The notes below the pieces were generated by a model. The model had not been told where the DNA came from. It worked only from the letters and a program-made list of their open reading frames with translations, and did no database searches. Shown piece after piece: positions 1 through 8,026 of a stretch of 64,000 bases of DNA. Position numbers and translations under genes: made by a program. The DNA is from an uncultured Pseudomonadota bacterium (GTDB taxonomy: Bacteria > Pseudomonadota > Alphaproteobacteria > RF32 > CAG-239), in the NCBI GenBank assembly GCA_902494875.1, contig CABUUO010000002.1, positions 124,001 through 188,000 on the forward strand, written 5' to 3'. Within the stretch, counting starts at the first letter, position 1, and each line of letters starts with the position of its first letter.

Positions 1-381
1 AAAGAGCAGCGAAAAAACGTTTTATATAACGATAACATTGACGGCGTCAACCGAACAGACTTTAAGGTTTATTACCGCAAAAAAAGAATGCCGGCAGAGC
101 TGTGTTCCACCGGCGAACAAAAGTCGCTGCTGGTCAGCATTATTCTGGCACAGACCAAATCGCAAACGCTGCATCAGGGATTTGCGCCTGTCATGCTGCT
201 GGACGAAGTCGTGGCGCACCTGGATGACATCAAGCGTGAGGCGTTGATTGAAAAAATACGCGACCTGAACGTTCAGGCCTGGATTACGTCAACCAATCCC
301 GAACTTTTCGCCTCTTTGAAAAACGAAGCTTTGTTCTTTAGAATAAAAAACAACAGAATCGAACCGCAGGCAATCTCATAA
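1..381 (+). CDS. recF: RecF, C-terminal fragment (cut by window start)
   Basis: This is the last 126 codons of RecF, the SMC-like ATPase that loads RecA through RecOR at gaps. The frame is open from base 1. The fragment holds the ABC signature region (STGEQKSLLVSIILAQ) and the Walker B/D-loop (VMLLDEVVAHLDD), followed by the RecF-typical end with ITSTNPELF. The start lies outside the window, so length and neighbours are unknown. dnaN or dnaA may lie upstream, but that is inference. The stop overlaps the end of the convergent ABC transporter gene by 6 bases. Confidence 0.88.
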   Translation, partial: KEQRKNVLYNDNIDGVNRTDFKVYYRKKRMPAELCSTGEQKSLLVSIILAQTKSQTLHQGFAPVMLLDEVVAHLDDIKREALIEKIRDLNVQAWITSTNPELFASLKNEALFFRIKNNRIEPQAIS

Positions 382-2166
382 TGCCCGGGAAGGCGCGGAT
401 GCGCCGGATGTCACACCGACAAAACCGCCGGCCTGCATATTATACAGCCGATAATAAATGCCTTTTTTGCGCAAAAGGGTGCTATGAGTTCCCTGCTCGA
501 CAATTCTCCCCTTGTCAAAAACCAAAATCCGATCCATTTCACGCAGGGTGGACAGACGGTGAGCAATGGCGATGACGGTTTTATTTTTCATCAGATTGTT
601 CAGAGATTTTTGAATATGTTTTTCGCTCCTGCTGTCCAGCGCGGAAGTTGCTTCGTCAAAAATCAGAAGCGGCGCATTTTTCAAAATGGCACGGGCAATG
701 GCTATACGCTGACGTTCACCGCCGGATAAAACGACGCCCCGCTCGCCGACCTTGGTTTGATAACCGTCGGGAAAACCTTTAATAAACTCATCCGCAGCCG
801 CCTTTTTAGCGGCTTTAACAACATCTTCATCGGAAGCGTTGGTTTTGCCATAGCGGATATTTTCCATCAACGTGCGGTTAAACAGACATATATCCTGCGG
901 AATGGCGGCAATATTTTTATGCAGGGAATCCTGAGCCAAATCGCGAACATCGATGCCGTTAATTTTTACCGCACCGCCGCTGACATCAAAATAGCGCGCA
1001 ATTAACTTGATAAAGGTCGACTTACCGGAACCCGAAGCACCGACCAGTCCGATTTTTTCCCCGGCTTTTATTTCAAGATTCAAGCCATGAAAAAGTTTCT
1101 TTTTGCCGGCATAGGCAAAATCGACATCTTCAAAGCTGACGGAAGCTTTTTTGAACTTGGGCTTTATGGCATTAGGACGGTCTTTGATTTCGGGTTCGAC
1201 GGCCAAAGTTTCCAACGCGGAATTAATGCGTCCGAAAATCCGCAGAATATTATTATAAACCCAGGTGATGTTAAATATCGTGCCGCTCATGGTCATAAAC
1301 AGGCCGTTTACAAAAATAAACTCGGTAGACGTCAGATGGCGACCGCGGAACAGCCATGCGGCATAAAACATAAACAGCGCAAAAGAGACAACAACTACCG
1401 TATGCTGAATCATAACGACCCGAGCACGGCCGTATTCTTCCCGGCTTTCGGCATTGCGAAGCAAACGCAGGGCCTTCAAGAGATTAAGCCGCTCAAAACG
1501 AAAATTGGCAAAACTTTTGATTTCGCTGTAATTGGCAAGAGAATCCACAATCATGCCGTTGGCACGGCTCTGTTCGGTACCGGAAGCTTTGGACCAGCCA
1601 TGCACCCGGCGGCCAAGAACGAATCCCAAACCGATGACAGAAAGCGCCCACAATATAAAAACAGGGGCCAGCCACAAACTAACCGAGCTCAGGATTACCA
1701 AGCCGATCAGAACGTAAAAAACAGCATAACTGCTGTCTATACAGTGTCGAATAAGCTCGGTAACGCCACTCTGAAGCTGCTGGACCTTATTGGAGATGTT
1801 TCCGGACATTTCTTCGGAAAAATAGGCTATTGAATGCCGGTTGACATAGTCAAAGACGTCTCTGATGACAATTGTGCGCAGACGCGGCGTAACCTTGGCA
1901 CTCAGAACAAAGCCCAGATTGGGTACGGAAGTTCCCAAAAACTGCAACAAAAACGCGCTGAAAATACAAACAATAACATTCTGCCAGGCTTCCGCCGTAT
2001 CCTGATAACCTGAAACAGCTTCATAGAGCCTGGCCAGATAATAGGGTACAAACTGCCGGCAGATTTGTCCGACGATCAGCAACGCCAGCATGATCAACAG
2101 AAACCATTTAAAAATCTTTACATAATGCCAAACGAATTTCAGCGCGTTTTTTTCCATATTAATCAT
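376..2166 (-). CDS. ABC exporter half-transporter, fused permease and ATPase
   Basis: This is an MsbA/lipid-exporter-like ABC protein of about 596 residues that would work as a homodimer in the inner membrane. The first ~310 residues carry the hydrophobic segments of an exporter membrane domain. The C-terminal ATPase has Walker A (GASGSGKST, about residue 372), signature LSGGERQRIAIARA (about 481), Walker B LLIFDEATSALD (about 498) and the switch His in IAHRLS. I place the start at MINMEKN (2166) because an AAGAAG sequence precedes it; an upstream ATG at 2214 adds 16 less typical residues. The substrate cannot be read from the sequence. No partner gene is adjacent. Confidence 0.88.
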   Translation of the reverse strand: MINMEKNALKFVWHYVKIFKWFLLIMLALLIVGQICRQFVPYYLARLYEAVSGYQDTAEAWQNVIVCIFSAFLLQFLGTSVPNLGFVLSAKVTPRLRTIVIRDVFDYVNRHSIAYFSEEMSGNISNKVQQLQSGVTELIRHCIDSSYAVFYVLIGLVILSSVSLWLAPVFILWALSVIGLGFVLGRRVHGWSKASGTEQSRANGMIVDSLANYSEIKSFANFRFERLNLLKALRLLRNAESREEYGRARVVMIQHTVVVVSFALFMFYAAWLFRGRHLTSTEFIFVNGLFMTMSGTIFNITWVYNNILRIFGRINSALETLAVEPEIKDRPNAIKPKFKKASVSFEDVDFAYAGKKKLFHGLNLEIKAGEKIGLVGASGSGKSTFIKLIARYFDVSGGAVKINGIDVRDLAQDSLHKNIAAIPQDICLFNRTLMENIRYGKTNASDEDVVKAAKKAAADEFIKGFPDGYQTKVGERGVVLSGGERQRIAIARAILKNAPLLIFDEATSALDSRSEKHIQKSLNNLMKNKTVIAIAHRLSTLREMDRILVFDKGRIVEQGTHSTLLRKKGIYYRLYNMQAGGFVGVTSGASAPSRAL

Positions 2167-2252
2167 GCTTCTTGTTAACTCAAAATTGACACAATACAGA
2201 TATTGTAATATCATATTTTCAATATTTACTCAAGGCGTAAGGTAAACATCTC

Positions 2253-2678
2253 ATGGAAACACAATATTATACTCTGATCGAAAAGCAGGATTTTTACGAA
2301 ATCATTGAAAACAAGTATGGCGAACTGGCTATTTTTATTGACGCGCGCGACGGGGCGCCGGTTAATCCGGTTTTGCAGTTCGACGGCAAAAAAACCGCCT
2401 TGCTTAAAAGAGACGAGCGCCTGTCGGTCAAGCTTGACGATATTGACGAAGAAACCAAAGGCCCGTTGGCGGAAGCTGAATTTTTGATGATTGTGGAGCT
2501 CCAAGGCAAAATGGTGGAAAGAGCTTATGCGGTTCCAGTGGAAAATGTTGAAGAAATTGAACCGGTCGGGCGGCAGACCCGTGCCGACGAATATGTCCGA
2601 GCCAAAACAAAAGATGAAATTCTGGCCAAATTCGGCGTCGTGAAGTCTTGGATCAGCGGTTCGGAAAACAGCAAATAA
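2253..2678 (+). CDS. Hypothetical 141-residue protein upstream of PTS EIIA
   Basis: I do not recognise the family. It is an acidic, soluble-looking protein without a signal peptide or membrane segment. It begins METQYYTLIEKQDFYEII and contains an internal DIDEETKGPLAEAEF stretch. It lies 10 bases before the EIIA gene on the same strand, and EIIA and HPr follow within the next 700 bases, so it is probably the first gene of that operon. A role linked to the regulatory PTS is an inference from position only. A weak AAGG-type ribosome site precedes the ATG. Confidence 0.7.
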   Translation: METQYYTLIEKQDFYEIIENKYGELAIFIDARDGAPVNPVLQFDGKKTALLKRDERLSVKLDDIDEETKGPLAEAEFLMIVELQGKMVERAYAVPVENVEEIEPVGRQTRADEYVRAKTKDEILAKFGVVKSWISGSENSK

Positions 2679-2688
2679 GGAATAAAAA

Positions 2689-3087
2689 ATGATTGGTTTG
2701 GTTTTGGTTACCCATGGTAATCTGGCTTTGGAGTTTATTTCGGCAATGCAGCATGTTGTCGGCAAACAGGATCAGGTTGAAGCTGTATGCATCGGCCCTG
2801 AGGATGATATGGAAGAACGCCGCGCCGAAATTCTCAGCAAGGTTGAAAAATGCGATTCCGGCAGCGGAGTGGTGGTTCTGACGGATATGTTCGGCGGCAC
2901 GCCTTCCAATCTGGCCATTTCGATTATGTCACGCGCCAATGTTGAAATTTTGGCCGGCGTCAATCTGCCGATGCTGATTAAAATTGCGTCGCTGCGCAAA
3001 GAAAAGTCTTTAAAAGACACGGTGGAAGGCGCACAGGAAGCCGGCAAAAAATATATTAACGTCGCATCACAACTATTAGGAATGTAG
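2689..3087 (+). CDS. PTS system EIIA component, mannose-family type
   Basis: Cytoplasmic phosphocarrier of 132 residues with the EIIA-Man fold. The phosphorylatable His is His9 in LVTHGNLA, and the family motif DMFGGTPSN follows in the middle. In alphaproteobacteria this EIIA usually belongs to an incomplete PTS with HPr and HPr kinase that senses metabolic state rather than importing sugar. That fits here: HPr is next in the operon (2-base gap), a short HPr kinase lies near 42 kb, and no EIIB/EIIC permease is in view. AAGGA precedes the start at good spacing. Confidence 0.9.
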   Translation: MIGLVLVTHGNLALEFISAMQHVVGKQDQVEAVCIGPEDDMEERRAEILSKVEKCDSGSGVVVLTDMFGGTPSNLAISIMSRANVEILAGVNLPMLIKIASLRKEKSLKDTVEGAQEAGKKYINVASQLLGM

Positions 3088-3089
3088 CC

Positions 3090-3368
3090 ATGACTGAAGA
3101 AAAACTTTCCGCAGAACTGACTATTCAAAACAAAAAGGGGCTGCATGCCCGGGCCGCAGCCGCGTTTGTAAAAACCATCGCTCCGTTTGACTGCGAAATA
3201 GAAGTCGAGCGAATCGGCCAAACCGTCAGCGGCACGTCCATCATGGGACTGATGATGCTGGCCGCAGCCAAAGATACCACCATCAAAGTTTCGGCCAGCG
3301 GCAATCAAGCCAAAGAAGCTTTGGAGGCGGTTGTTGCCCTGGTCAACAATAAATTCGGCGAAGAGTAA
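3090..3368 (+). CDS. ptsH: HPr phosphocarrier protein
   Basis: HPr of 92 residues. The EI-phosphorylated histidine is His19 in KKGLHARAAAAFV. The regulatory serine, equivalent to Ser46 of the family, is Ser50 in VSGTSIMGLMML, so the protein should be a substrate for the HPr kinase encoded at 41.8-42.2 kb. It follows EIIA by two bases with AGGA before the start. EI (ptsP or ptsI) is not in the window. The arrangement indicates a regulatory rather than transport PTS; the cellular target is not visible. Confidence 0.92.
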   Translation: MTEEKLSAELTIQNKKGLHARAAAAFVKTIAPFDCEIEVERIGQTVSGTSIMGLMMLAAAKDTTIKVSASGNQAKEALEAVVALVNNKFGEE

Positions 3369-3376
3369 TTTTCCCG

Positions 3377-4300
3377 ATGAAGGCCAAGGCACCGCGCAAC
3401 CGTACCATTGAACTGGATAACAAACAAATCGCTCTTTATGCCAAAAGAGCGATTAAACTTTCTGCTCCAGCCGCAACTAAAGCGGTAACGGACAAGATAA
3501 TCCTGCAGGATTCCCTCAGAGCCATGAATTATCTGCCCGATGCCTGCGTTGATCTGATGATTGCGGATCCGCCTTATAATCTGACCAAAAATTTTGCCGG
3601 CACAACATTTAAGGAAATGGCACTCAAAGAATATCAAAAATGGCTGGAGAAATGGCTGAAGAAAACCGTGCGCATTCTGAAACCGAACGCCAGCATTTAC
3701 ATCTGCTCCGACTGGAAAACCTCCATTGCCATTCCTGAGGTCGCCGGAAAATATTTTGTTTTGCAAAACCGGATTTCATGGGAGAGGGAAAAAGGACGCG
3801 GTTCCAAAAACAACTGGAAAAACTGTTTGGAAGACATCTGGTTTTTCACAAAGTCGGACACATATACTTTTAACCTTGACGCGGTTAAGATCCAACGGCC
3901 GGTCATTGCCCCTTACCGTGACGAAAAAGGGCTCCCCAAAGACTGGATTGACGAGGGAAAAAGCAAATTCCGCTATACACATCCGTCCAATATCTGGACC
4001 GACATATCCATTCCGTTTTGGTCTATGCCCGAAAACACGCCGCATCCGACCCAAAAGCCCGAAAAACTGATTGCCAAGCTGATTTTAGCTTCCAGCAACG
4101 AAGGCGACGTCGTTTTCGATCCGTTTCTCGGTTCCGGCACGACTGCGGTTGCCGCCAAAAAGCTCGGTCGCCGCTACATCGGCATCGAACGGGAAAAAGA
4201 ATATGCGGCACTGGCGGAAAAACGTCTGGAAATGGCCGATGAAAACAAGGAAATCCAAGGTTTTGAAAACGGGATATTCAAAGCCCGCAATCAGGTGTAA
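3377..4300 (+). CDS. Orphan DNA adenine-N6 methyltransferase, beta class
   Basis: SAM-dependent DNA methyltransferase of 307 residues. The catalytic motif IV DPPY (residues 64-67, IADPPYNLTKNF) comes before the SAM-binding motif I DPFLGSGTT (248-256), which defines the beta-class order. HPTQKPEKLI lies between them. No restriction endonuclease is adjacent, so it looks like a solitary methyltransferase. It lacks the ~80-residue C-terminal domain of CcrM and resembles YhdJ-type enzymes more, so GANTC specificity should not be assumed. It begins 8 bases after HPr and may share its transcript. Confidence 0.85.
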   Translation: MKAKAPRNRTIELDNKQIALYAKRAIKLSAPAATKAVTDKIILQDSLRAMNYLPDACVDLMIADPPYNLTKNFAGTTFKEMALKEYQKWLEKWLKKTVRILKPNASIYICSDWKTSIAIPEVAGKYFVLQNRISWEREKGRGSKNNWKNCLEDIWFFTKSDTYTFNLDAVKIQRPVIAPYRDEKGLPKDWIDEGKSKFRYTHPSNIWTDISIPFWSMPENTPHPTQKPEKLIAKLILASSNEGDVVFDPFLGSGTTAVAAKKLGRRYIGIEREKEYAALAEKRLEMADENKEIQGFENGIFKARNQV

Positions 4301-4339
4301 GCCGATATGGCTTTAAGTTTTATCTGACACAAAGTTCTA

Positions 4340-4367
4340 TTGTCATAGGTAAAGCGGCTGCTTAAAT
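4340..4367 (+). promoter_or_regulatory. Possible sigma70-type promoter for the CGCGKK microprotein
   Basis: TTGTCA at 4340-4345, then a 16-base spacer and TTAAAT at 4362-4367. It lies about 60 bases before a small gene with a strong ribosome site. The -10 match is imperfect, so this is a suggestion only. Confidence 0.3.
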
Positions 4368-4424
4368 CTGTTTGGCGGCATGAAAAAGTCATGCTGAAAT
4401 TTTCAATTTTTTAGGAGAAACAAA

Positions 4425-4559
4425 ATGTCTTGCAAAACAAATATGATGAAATCAGCCAGCTCTTCCGACGAAAAATCTTCTAATTCCAAAGAAACATCTT
4501 CCAATGCCAATTCCAGTTCCAATTCCGCAAAATCGAGCTGTGGCTGCGGCAAGAAATAA
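4425..4559 (+). CDS. 44-residue Ser/Asn-rich microprotein with terminal Cys motif
   Basis: Small unrecognised gene. The protein starts MSCKTNMMKS, continues as a low-complexity Ser/Asn/Lys stretch and ends SSCGCGKK, so its three cysteines sit at the two ends (Cys3, Cys39, Cys41). Translation is well supported: AGGAG at 4413-4417 with 7 bases to ATG, an upstream promoter-like sequence, and a strong terminator 20 bases after the stop. It appears to be a stand-alone transcription unit. The CGCG end could bind metal or be a modification site; both are guesses. It is not similar to any family I can name. Confidence 0.6.
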   Translation: MSCKTNMMKSASSSDEKSSNSKETSSNANSSSNSAKSSCGCGKK

Positions 4560-4578
4560 ACTTCCATAAAAAAACTCG

Positions 4579-4618
4579 TCCCTTCTCTGTTTTAAGCGGA
4601 GAAGGGATTATTTTATTT
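4579..4618 (+). terminator. Rho-independent terminator after microprotein
   Basis: Nine-base stem TCCCTTCTC (4579-4587) with GAGAAGGGA (4599-4607), an 11-base loop and a T-rich tail to 4618. Confidence 0.7.
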
Positions 4619-4689
4619 TGGCCTTTATTATTTAATTTATTCGTCTATATTAGATTTTGATTGGATTTATCTTGCAAGGGTTAAAAACG

Positions 4690-5310
4690 ATGAAAAAACT
4701 GCTGAGTTTGATTATGGCATTAATGTGTCTGTCCGCACAGGTTCGGGCTCAGGCGCCGGACGCTAAAAAAGTCAAAGAAATAGAAGACTATCTTAACAAC
4801 ATTAAGACCATTCAGGCCGATTTTGTTCAAACCGCCAGCAACGGCAGCATGGCCGAAGGAAAAATCTACATCGCCAAACCCAATAAAATCCGCATGGAAT
4901 ATGACGATCCCACTTCGGTTCTGATTGTCGGAGACGGCAGCTTTATCGTTTACAACGACAAAGAGCTCGATCAGGTCACGCATATTGACTACGACGATAT
5001 TCCGGCTACGCTGATTTTGGCCAACGATATCAAAATCGACGGAAAAAACCTGAAAATTACCGATTATTACCAAGATGCCGGCAGCACGACCTTGACGTTG
5101 GAATATCCTCAAAAACCCGATATCAGCCCGATTACGCTGACTTTTGAAAATGAACCTTTGGATCTGAAACAATGGAAAGTTATCGATCCGCAGTCCGTAG
5201 AGGTAACGGTGTCTTTGTACGGCGCAGTCAAAGACGCAAAATTGAACAGTGACCTGTTCAAATTCAAAAAATCGAGAAACAATCCCTTGAACTACAAAAA
5301 CAAAAAATAA
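4690..5310 (+). CDS. lolA: LolA, periplasmic lipoprotein carrier
   Basis: LolA takes outer-membrane lipoproteins from LolCDE and carries them across the periplasm to the outer membrane. The protein is about 206 residues from the chosen ATG at 4690, which gives a clean signal peptide (MKKLLSLIMALMCLSAQVRAQA). The mature part shows the family pattern: IKTIQADFVQT, then GKIYIAKPNKIRMEYDDP, then a beta-rich body. The upstream alternative start at 4657 would add residues in front of the signal peptide. Its stop codon overlaps the xthA start by one base (TAATG). LolA next to exonuclease III is a recurrent alphaproteobacterial pairing. Confidence 0.88.
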   Translation: MKKLLSLIMALMCLSAQVRAQAPDAKKVKEIEDYLNNIKTIQADFVQTASNGSMAEGKIYIAKPNKIRMEYDDPTSVLIVGDGSFIVYNDKELDQVTHIDYDDIPATLILANDIKIDGKNLKITDYYQDAGSTTLTLEYPQKPDISPITLTFENEPLDLKQWKVIDPQSVEVTVSLYGAVKDAKLNSDLFKFKKSRNNPLNYKNKK

Positions 5311-6119
5311 TGGAAACCTTTAAGCTTATCACCTGGAACGTCAATTCCGTACGCATTCGTCTTGAACTGCTGAAAAAACTGATTGAAAAGGAAAACCCCG
5401 ACATTGTCTGTCTGCAGGAAGTCAAGGCCAAGGAGGAAGATTTTCCGTATGATTTCATCAGGCAGACGGGATATGAAAACATCGGTCTTTACGGCATGCC
5501 CGGGTACAACGGCGTAGCCATTCTGGCAAAATGCGGACTGAATGACGTCTGCCGTATGGACTGGGTCGGAAAAAAAGATGCGCGGCACATTAAAACCACC
5601 GTGTTTGACGATATTGAAATAAACAACATATACGTTCCGGCCGGGGGCGACATTCCCGATCCGATAGAAAATCTTTCTTTTGCACACAAGCTGACGTTTA
5701 TGGATGACATATCCGAATATTATGAACAGCGTAAACAAGCTCTCAGCGGCAAAAAAATGCTGCTTTGCGGTGATTTTAACGTTGCGCCTTACGAAAACGA
5801 TGTCTGGAATCACAAACAGCTTCTGAAAATCGTTTCGCATACGCCGATAGAAGTGGAGCGGCTGACGCGGATGAAAAACTCACTTGATTTTGTAGATGTG
5901 GCGCGCGAATTTTATCCGCCGGCCGAAAAAATCTTTACCTGGTGGAGCTACCGCAATCCCAATTGGGCAACAAACGACAAAGGCCGGCGGCTGGATCACG
6001 TCTGGGTAACGCCTAACCTTAAAGAAAGGGTCGTTTCTTACAAAATATTAAAAGAAACGCGTTCCTGGGAAAGGCCGTCAGACCATGTGCCGGTTGTAGT
6101 CGAAATCAAGAAAGCTTAA
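5310..6119 (+). CDS. xthA: Exodeoxyribonuclease III
   Basis: AP endonuclease / 3'-5' exonuclease for base-excision repair, 269 residues, the usual length. Family motifs appear in order: TWNVNSVR near the N-terminus, IVCLQEVKA with the metal-binding Glu, CGDFNVAP, RRLDHVWV, and the C-terminal catalytic SDHVPV. It is translationally coupled to lolA by a one-base overlap. The transcript ends at the hairpin just after the stop. Confidence 0.94.
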   Translation: METFKLITWNVNSVRIRLELLKKLIEKENPDIVCLQEVKAKEEDFPYDFIRQTGYENIGLYGMPGYNGVAILAKCGLNDVCRMDWVGKKDARHIKTTVFDDIEINNIYVPAGGDIPDPIENLSFAHKLTFMDDISEYYEQRKQALSGKKMLLCGDFNVAPYENDVWNHKQLLKIVSHTPIEVERLTRMKNSLDFVDVAREFYPPAEKIFTWWSYRNPNWATNDKGRRLDHVWVTPNLKERVVSYKILKETRSWERPSDHVPVVVEIKKA

Positions 6120-6147
6120 AAAAGGGGAGCATTTTCTCCCCTTTTTT
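6118..6147. terminator. Bidirectional terminator between xthA and response regulator gene
   Basis: AAAAAGGGGAG and CTCCCCTTTTT form a stem around a short loop, with A and T runs on both sides. It can serve both convergent genes. Confidence 0.8.
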
Positions 6148-6775
6148 ATATTTTCAGCCGGTAGCCGCCGTCTTCGGTTAAAATAAGCTGGGCTTCAGCG
6201 TCTTCGTGCTCCACTTTTTGCCGCAGACGGTAAATATGGGTTTCAATGGTATGGGTGCTGACGTCGGGACTATATCCCCAGACTTCCTGCAACAGCTCAT
6301 TTTTGGTAACGATGCGGTCTTTGCATTTGTACAAATATCTGATGACAGCCACTTCCTTTTCGGTCAGCTTTATAACTTCCTTATTACGCTGATTATAAAT
6401 GTCCTTTTTTATCGGCCGGACAATATAGCGGTTAAACTTGAGATAACCGGCTTCGCTGTTTTCCAGCAGGTTGATACCGGCATGAATGCAGTTCAGAAGG
6501 TCTTCAAGGCAGAAAGGTTTGCCGATGACCGTATTTAAAACCGAATTTTCAACTTTTTCATCAGATGACTTTTGCAACAGAATTACCGGCGTTCGCGGAT
6601 GGTTTTTGCGGATTTCCGCCAAAGATGCGGCTGCTTCGTCCAAAATAATCATATCTACCATTACCGTTTCATCGTCTTCCCGAATGATGTTATAGTCACC
6701 GGCATAAAGCGCTATCTGTTCCGACAAATCATCGGCAAAATCAGACCGGGATGAAAGAAACAAGATGTTCGGCAT
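6146..6775 (-). CDS. OmpR-family response regulator with atypical receiver domain
   Basis: 209 residues: a short N-terminal receiver-like domain (about 1-105) and a C-terminal winged helix (about 125-209) with the OmpR/PhoB pattern LTEKEVAVIRYLY, then WGYSPDVSTHTIETHIYRLRQKVE. The receiver keeps a candidate phospho-acceptor Asp (MIILDE) and the conserved Lys (IGKPF). It lacks the acidic pair normally seen after strand 1 (ILFLSSRSD instead of a DD) and is shortened around the Asp. Phosphorylation may therefore be weak or absent. No histidine kinase is adjacent. The divergent neighbour is unrelated; the porin gene lies upstream on the same strand 9 bases away, so they may be co-transcribed. Confidence 0.85.
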   Translation of the reverse strand: MPNILFLSSRSDFADDLSEQIALYAGDYNIIREDDETVMVDMIILDEAAASLAEIRKNHPRTPVILLQKSSDEKVENSVLNTVIGKPFCLEDLLNCIHAGINLLENSEAGYLKFNRYIVRPIKKDIYNQRNKEVIKLTEKEVAVIRYLYKCKDRIVTKNELLQEVWGYSPDVSTHTIETHIYRLRQKVEHEDAEAQLILTEDGGYRLKI

Positions 6776-6784
6776 ATTTACTCC

Positions 6785-7909
6785 TTAAAAATTCAGACTC
6801 AAACCGGCAACGAAAGCATAACCCCGGTTGTTGTCAGCGACGGCAGCCGTGTCTCCCTCAAAATTTACGTGAGCGGCCGTCAGATATACATCCATATATT
6901 TATTGTACTGATAGCGGTTTGAAAAGGCAATTATTTCGTCTTGATTATCACTATTTTCGGCGACAGATTTGAAATAAGACAAAGAAGCCTTGTACGGTCC
7001 GATTTCATAACCGAGACCGACATCCCAGGCATATCCTTCGCGATAACCGTCAAAAAATTCCGGCGTATTGTCCGAAACCTTTCGGTTCAGCGGTACATCA
7101 CCGTCTTCGGCATAGGTTTTGCGCCAGCTGCCGCCCAATGTCCAATTGCCGCGAGACAAACTCAGTCCGGCAGAGAACTCCTTGTCAATGTCGACAAATT
7201 CCGCATAGCCTAAAGATGTCGTCATTTCGGCAAAGCCCAAATCAAGATAATTGTACGCAGAAAAGACATAGCCCTCCTTGTTGTGGTAGGGGGCATCCTT
7301 GTTAACCAATCCCCGGCGGTTATAGCTATCGGGAACATAGCTGAAACCCAACATCGTGTTATAAAATTCCGGCGTGATATAGGTCAGTTTGGCGGCGACA
7401 CCGTCAGTGTTGATGGCGGTGGAGTTCAGAGTTGCAAATTTTGCTTCGCGGCCGCGGCGCTTCCAGTTCGGGTTGCGGATAAAATCAACAACATCAACGT
7501 TGTCCGGACCCAAGAGTCCCGCTTCAGGCGCACCGACATGAAACTGATAGGCCGCGTTGAAAGTCTGCCCCGCCATCAGTCTGCCGGCCGGACCGTCAAC
7601 AATCGCATAGACCTCCTCGCCCCATTTGCCCTGATTATAGTCTTCAAGCTCATGATTCAAACCGAACATCAAATCCATATACAAGCCGGCTTCAATTTCG
7701 CCGTCAAAAATATATTTGGCATAAGCTTCAAGCTCTGCATCGCCGACACCGTGGTTGTGGCTGTTATAGGCACTGAACTTTTCGGCAACATTGCTGTATC
7801 CGTATAAACCGCTTACGGAACCGGAAAAGCCGTATTCCCATTCCGCCGCCCGAACCGGAGAAGCCCCTAAAACGGCTGCCAGAAGCAAAAGACAAAATTT
7901 ATTTTTCAT
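6785..7909 (-). CDS. Outer-membrane porin-like beta-barrel protein
   Basis: 374 residues with a clear signal peptide ending PVRA before AEWEYGFSGSV. It shows alternating amphipathic strands and a C-terminal aromatic residue (GYAFVAGLSLNF), the BAM recognition signature of outer-membrane barrels. The overall pattern (GRLMAGQTFNAAY, repeated short strands with G/Y/N turns) fits a general gram-negative porin. The solute is unknown. It lies directly upstream of the response regulator gene on the same strand. Confidence 0.82.
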   Translation of the reverse strand: MKNKFCLLLLAAVLGASPVRAAEWEYGFSGSVSGLYGYSNVAEKFSAYNSHNHGVGDAELEAYAKYIFDGEIEAGLYMDLMFGLNHELEDYNQGKWGEEVYAIVDGPAGRLMAGQTFNAAYQFHVGAPEAGLLGPDNVDVVDFIRNPNWKRRGREAKFATLNSTAINTDGVAAKLTYITPEFYNTMLGFSYVPDSYNRRGLVNKDAPYHNKEGYVFSAYNYLDLGFAEMTTSLGYAEFVDIDKEFSAGLSLSRGNWTLGGSWRKTYAEDGDVPLNRKVSDNTPEFFDGYREGYAWDVGLGYEIGPYKASLSYFKSVAENSDNQDEIIAFSNRYQYNKYMDVYLTAAHVNFEGDTAAVADNNRGYAFVAGLSLNF

Positions 7910-8026
7910 GAGCGTTACCTTTGTTTAACACTCTGCAAGTTTAGAATCACTTCTCAAGCAGAGTCAACACAATATGTTTGCAATATGGCATAGATAATCT
8001 TATAATTCGTTAAAAAAAGGAGGAAA

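Noticed and set aside
1087..1833. Rightward 248-codon reading frame opposite the ABC exporter
   Set aside because: It is the antisense of well-conserved ABC domains and its protein has no family features.
3377..4300. The methyltransferase as CcrM (GANTC)
   Set aside because: It lacks the C-terminal CcrM domain and its core resembles YhdJ-type enzymes; specificity cannot be read.
6528..6542. Another 14-mer copy in the response-regulator gene
   Set aside because: Only 12 of 14 bases match and orientation is reversed, so I did not count it in the cluster.
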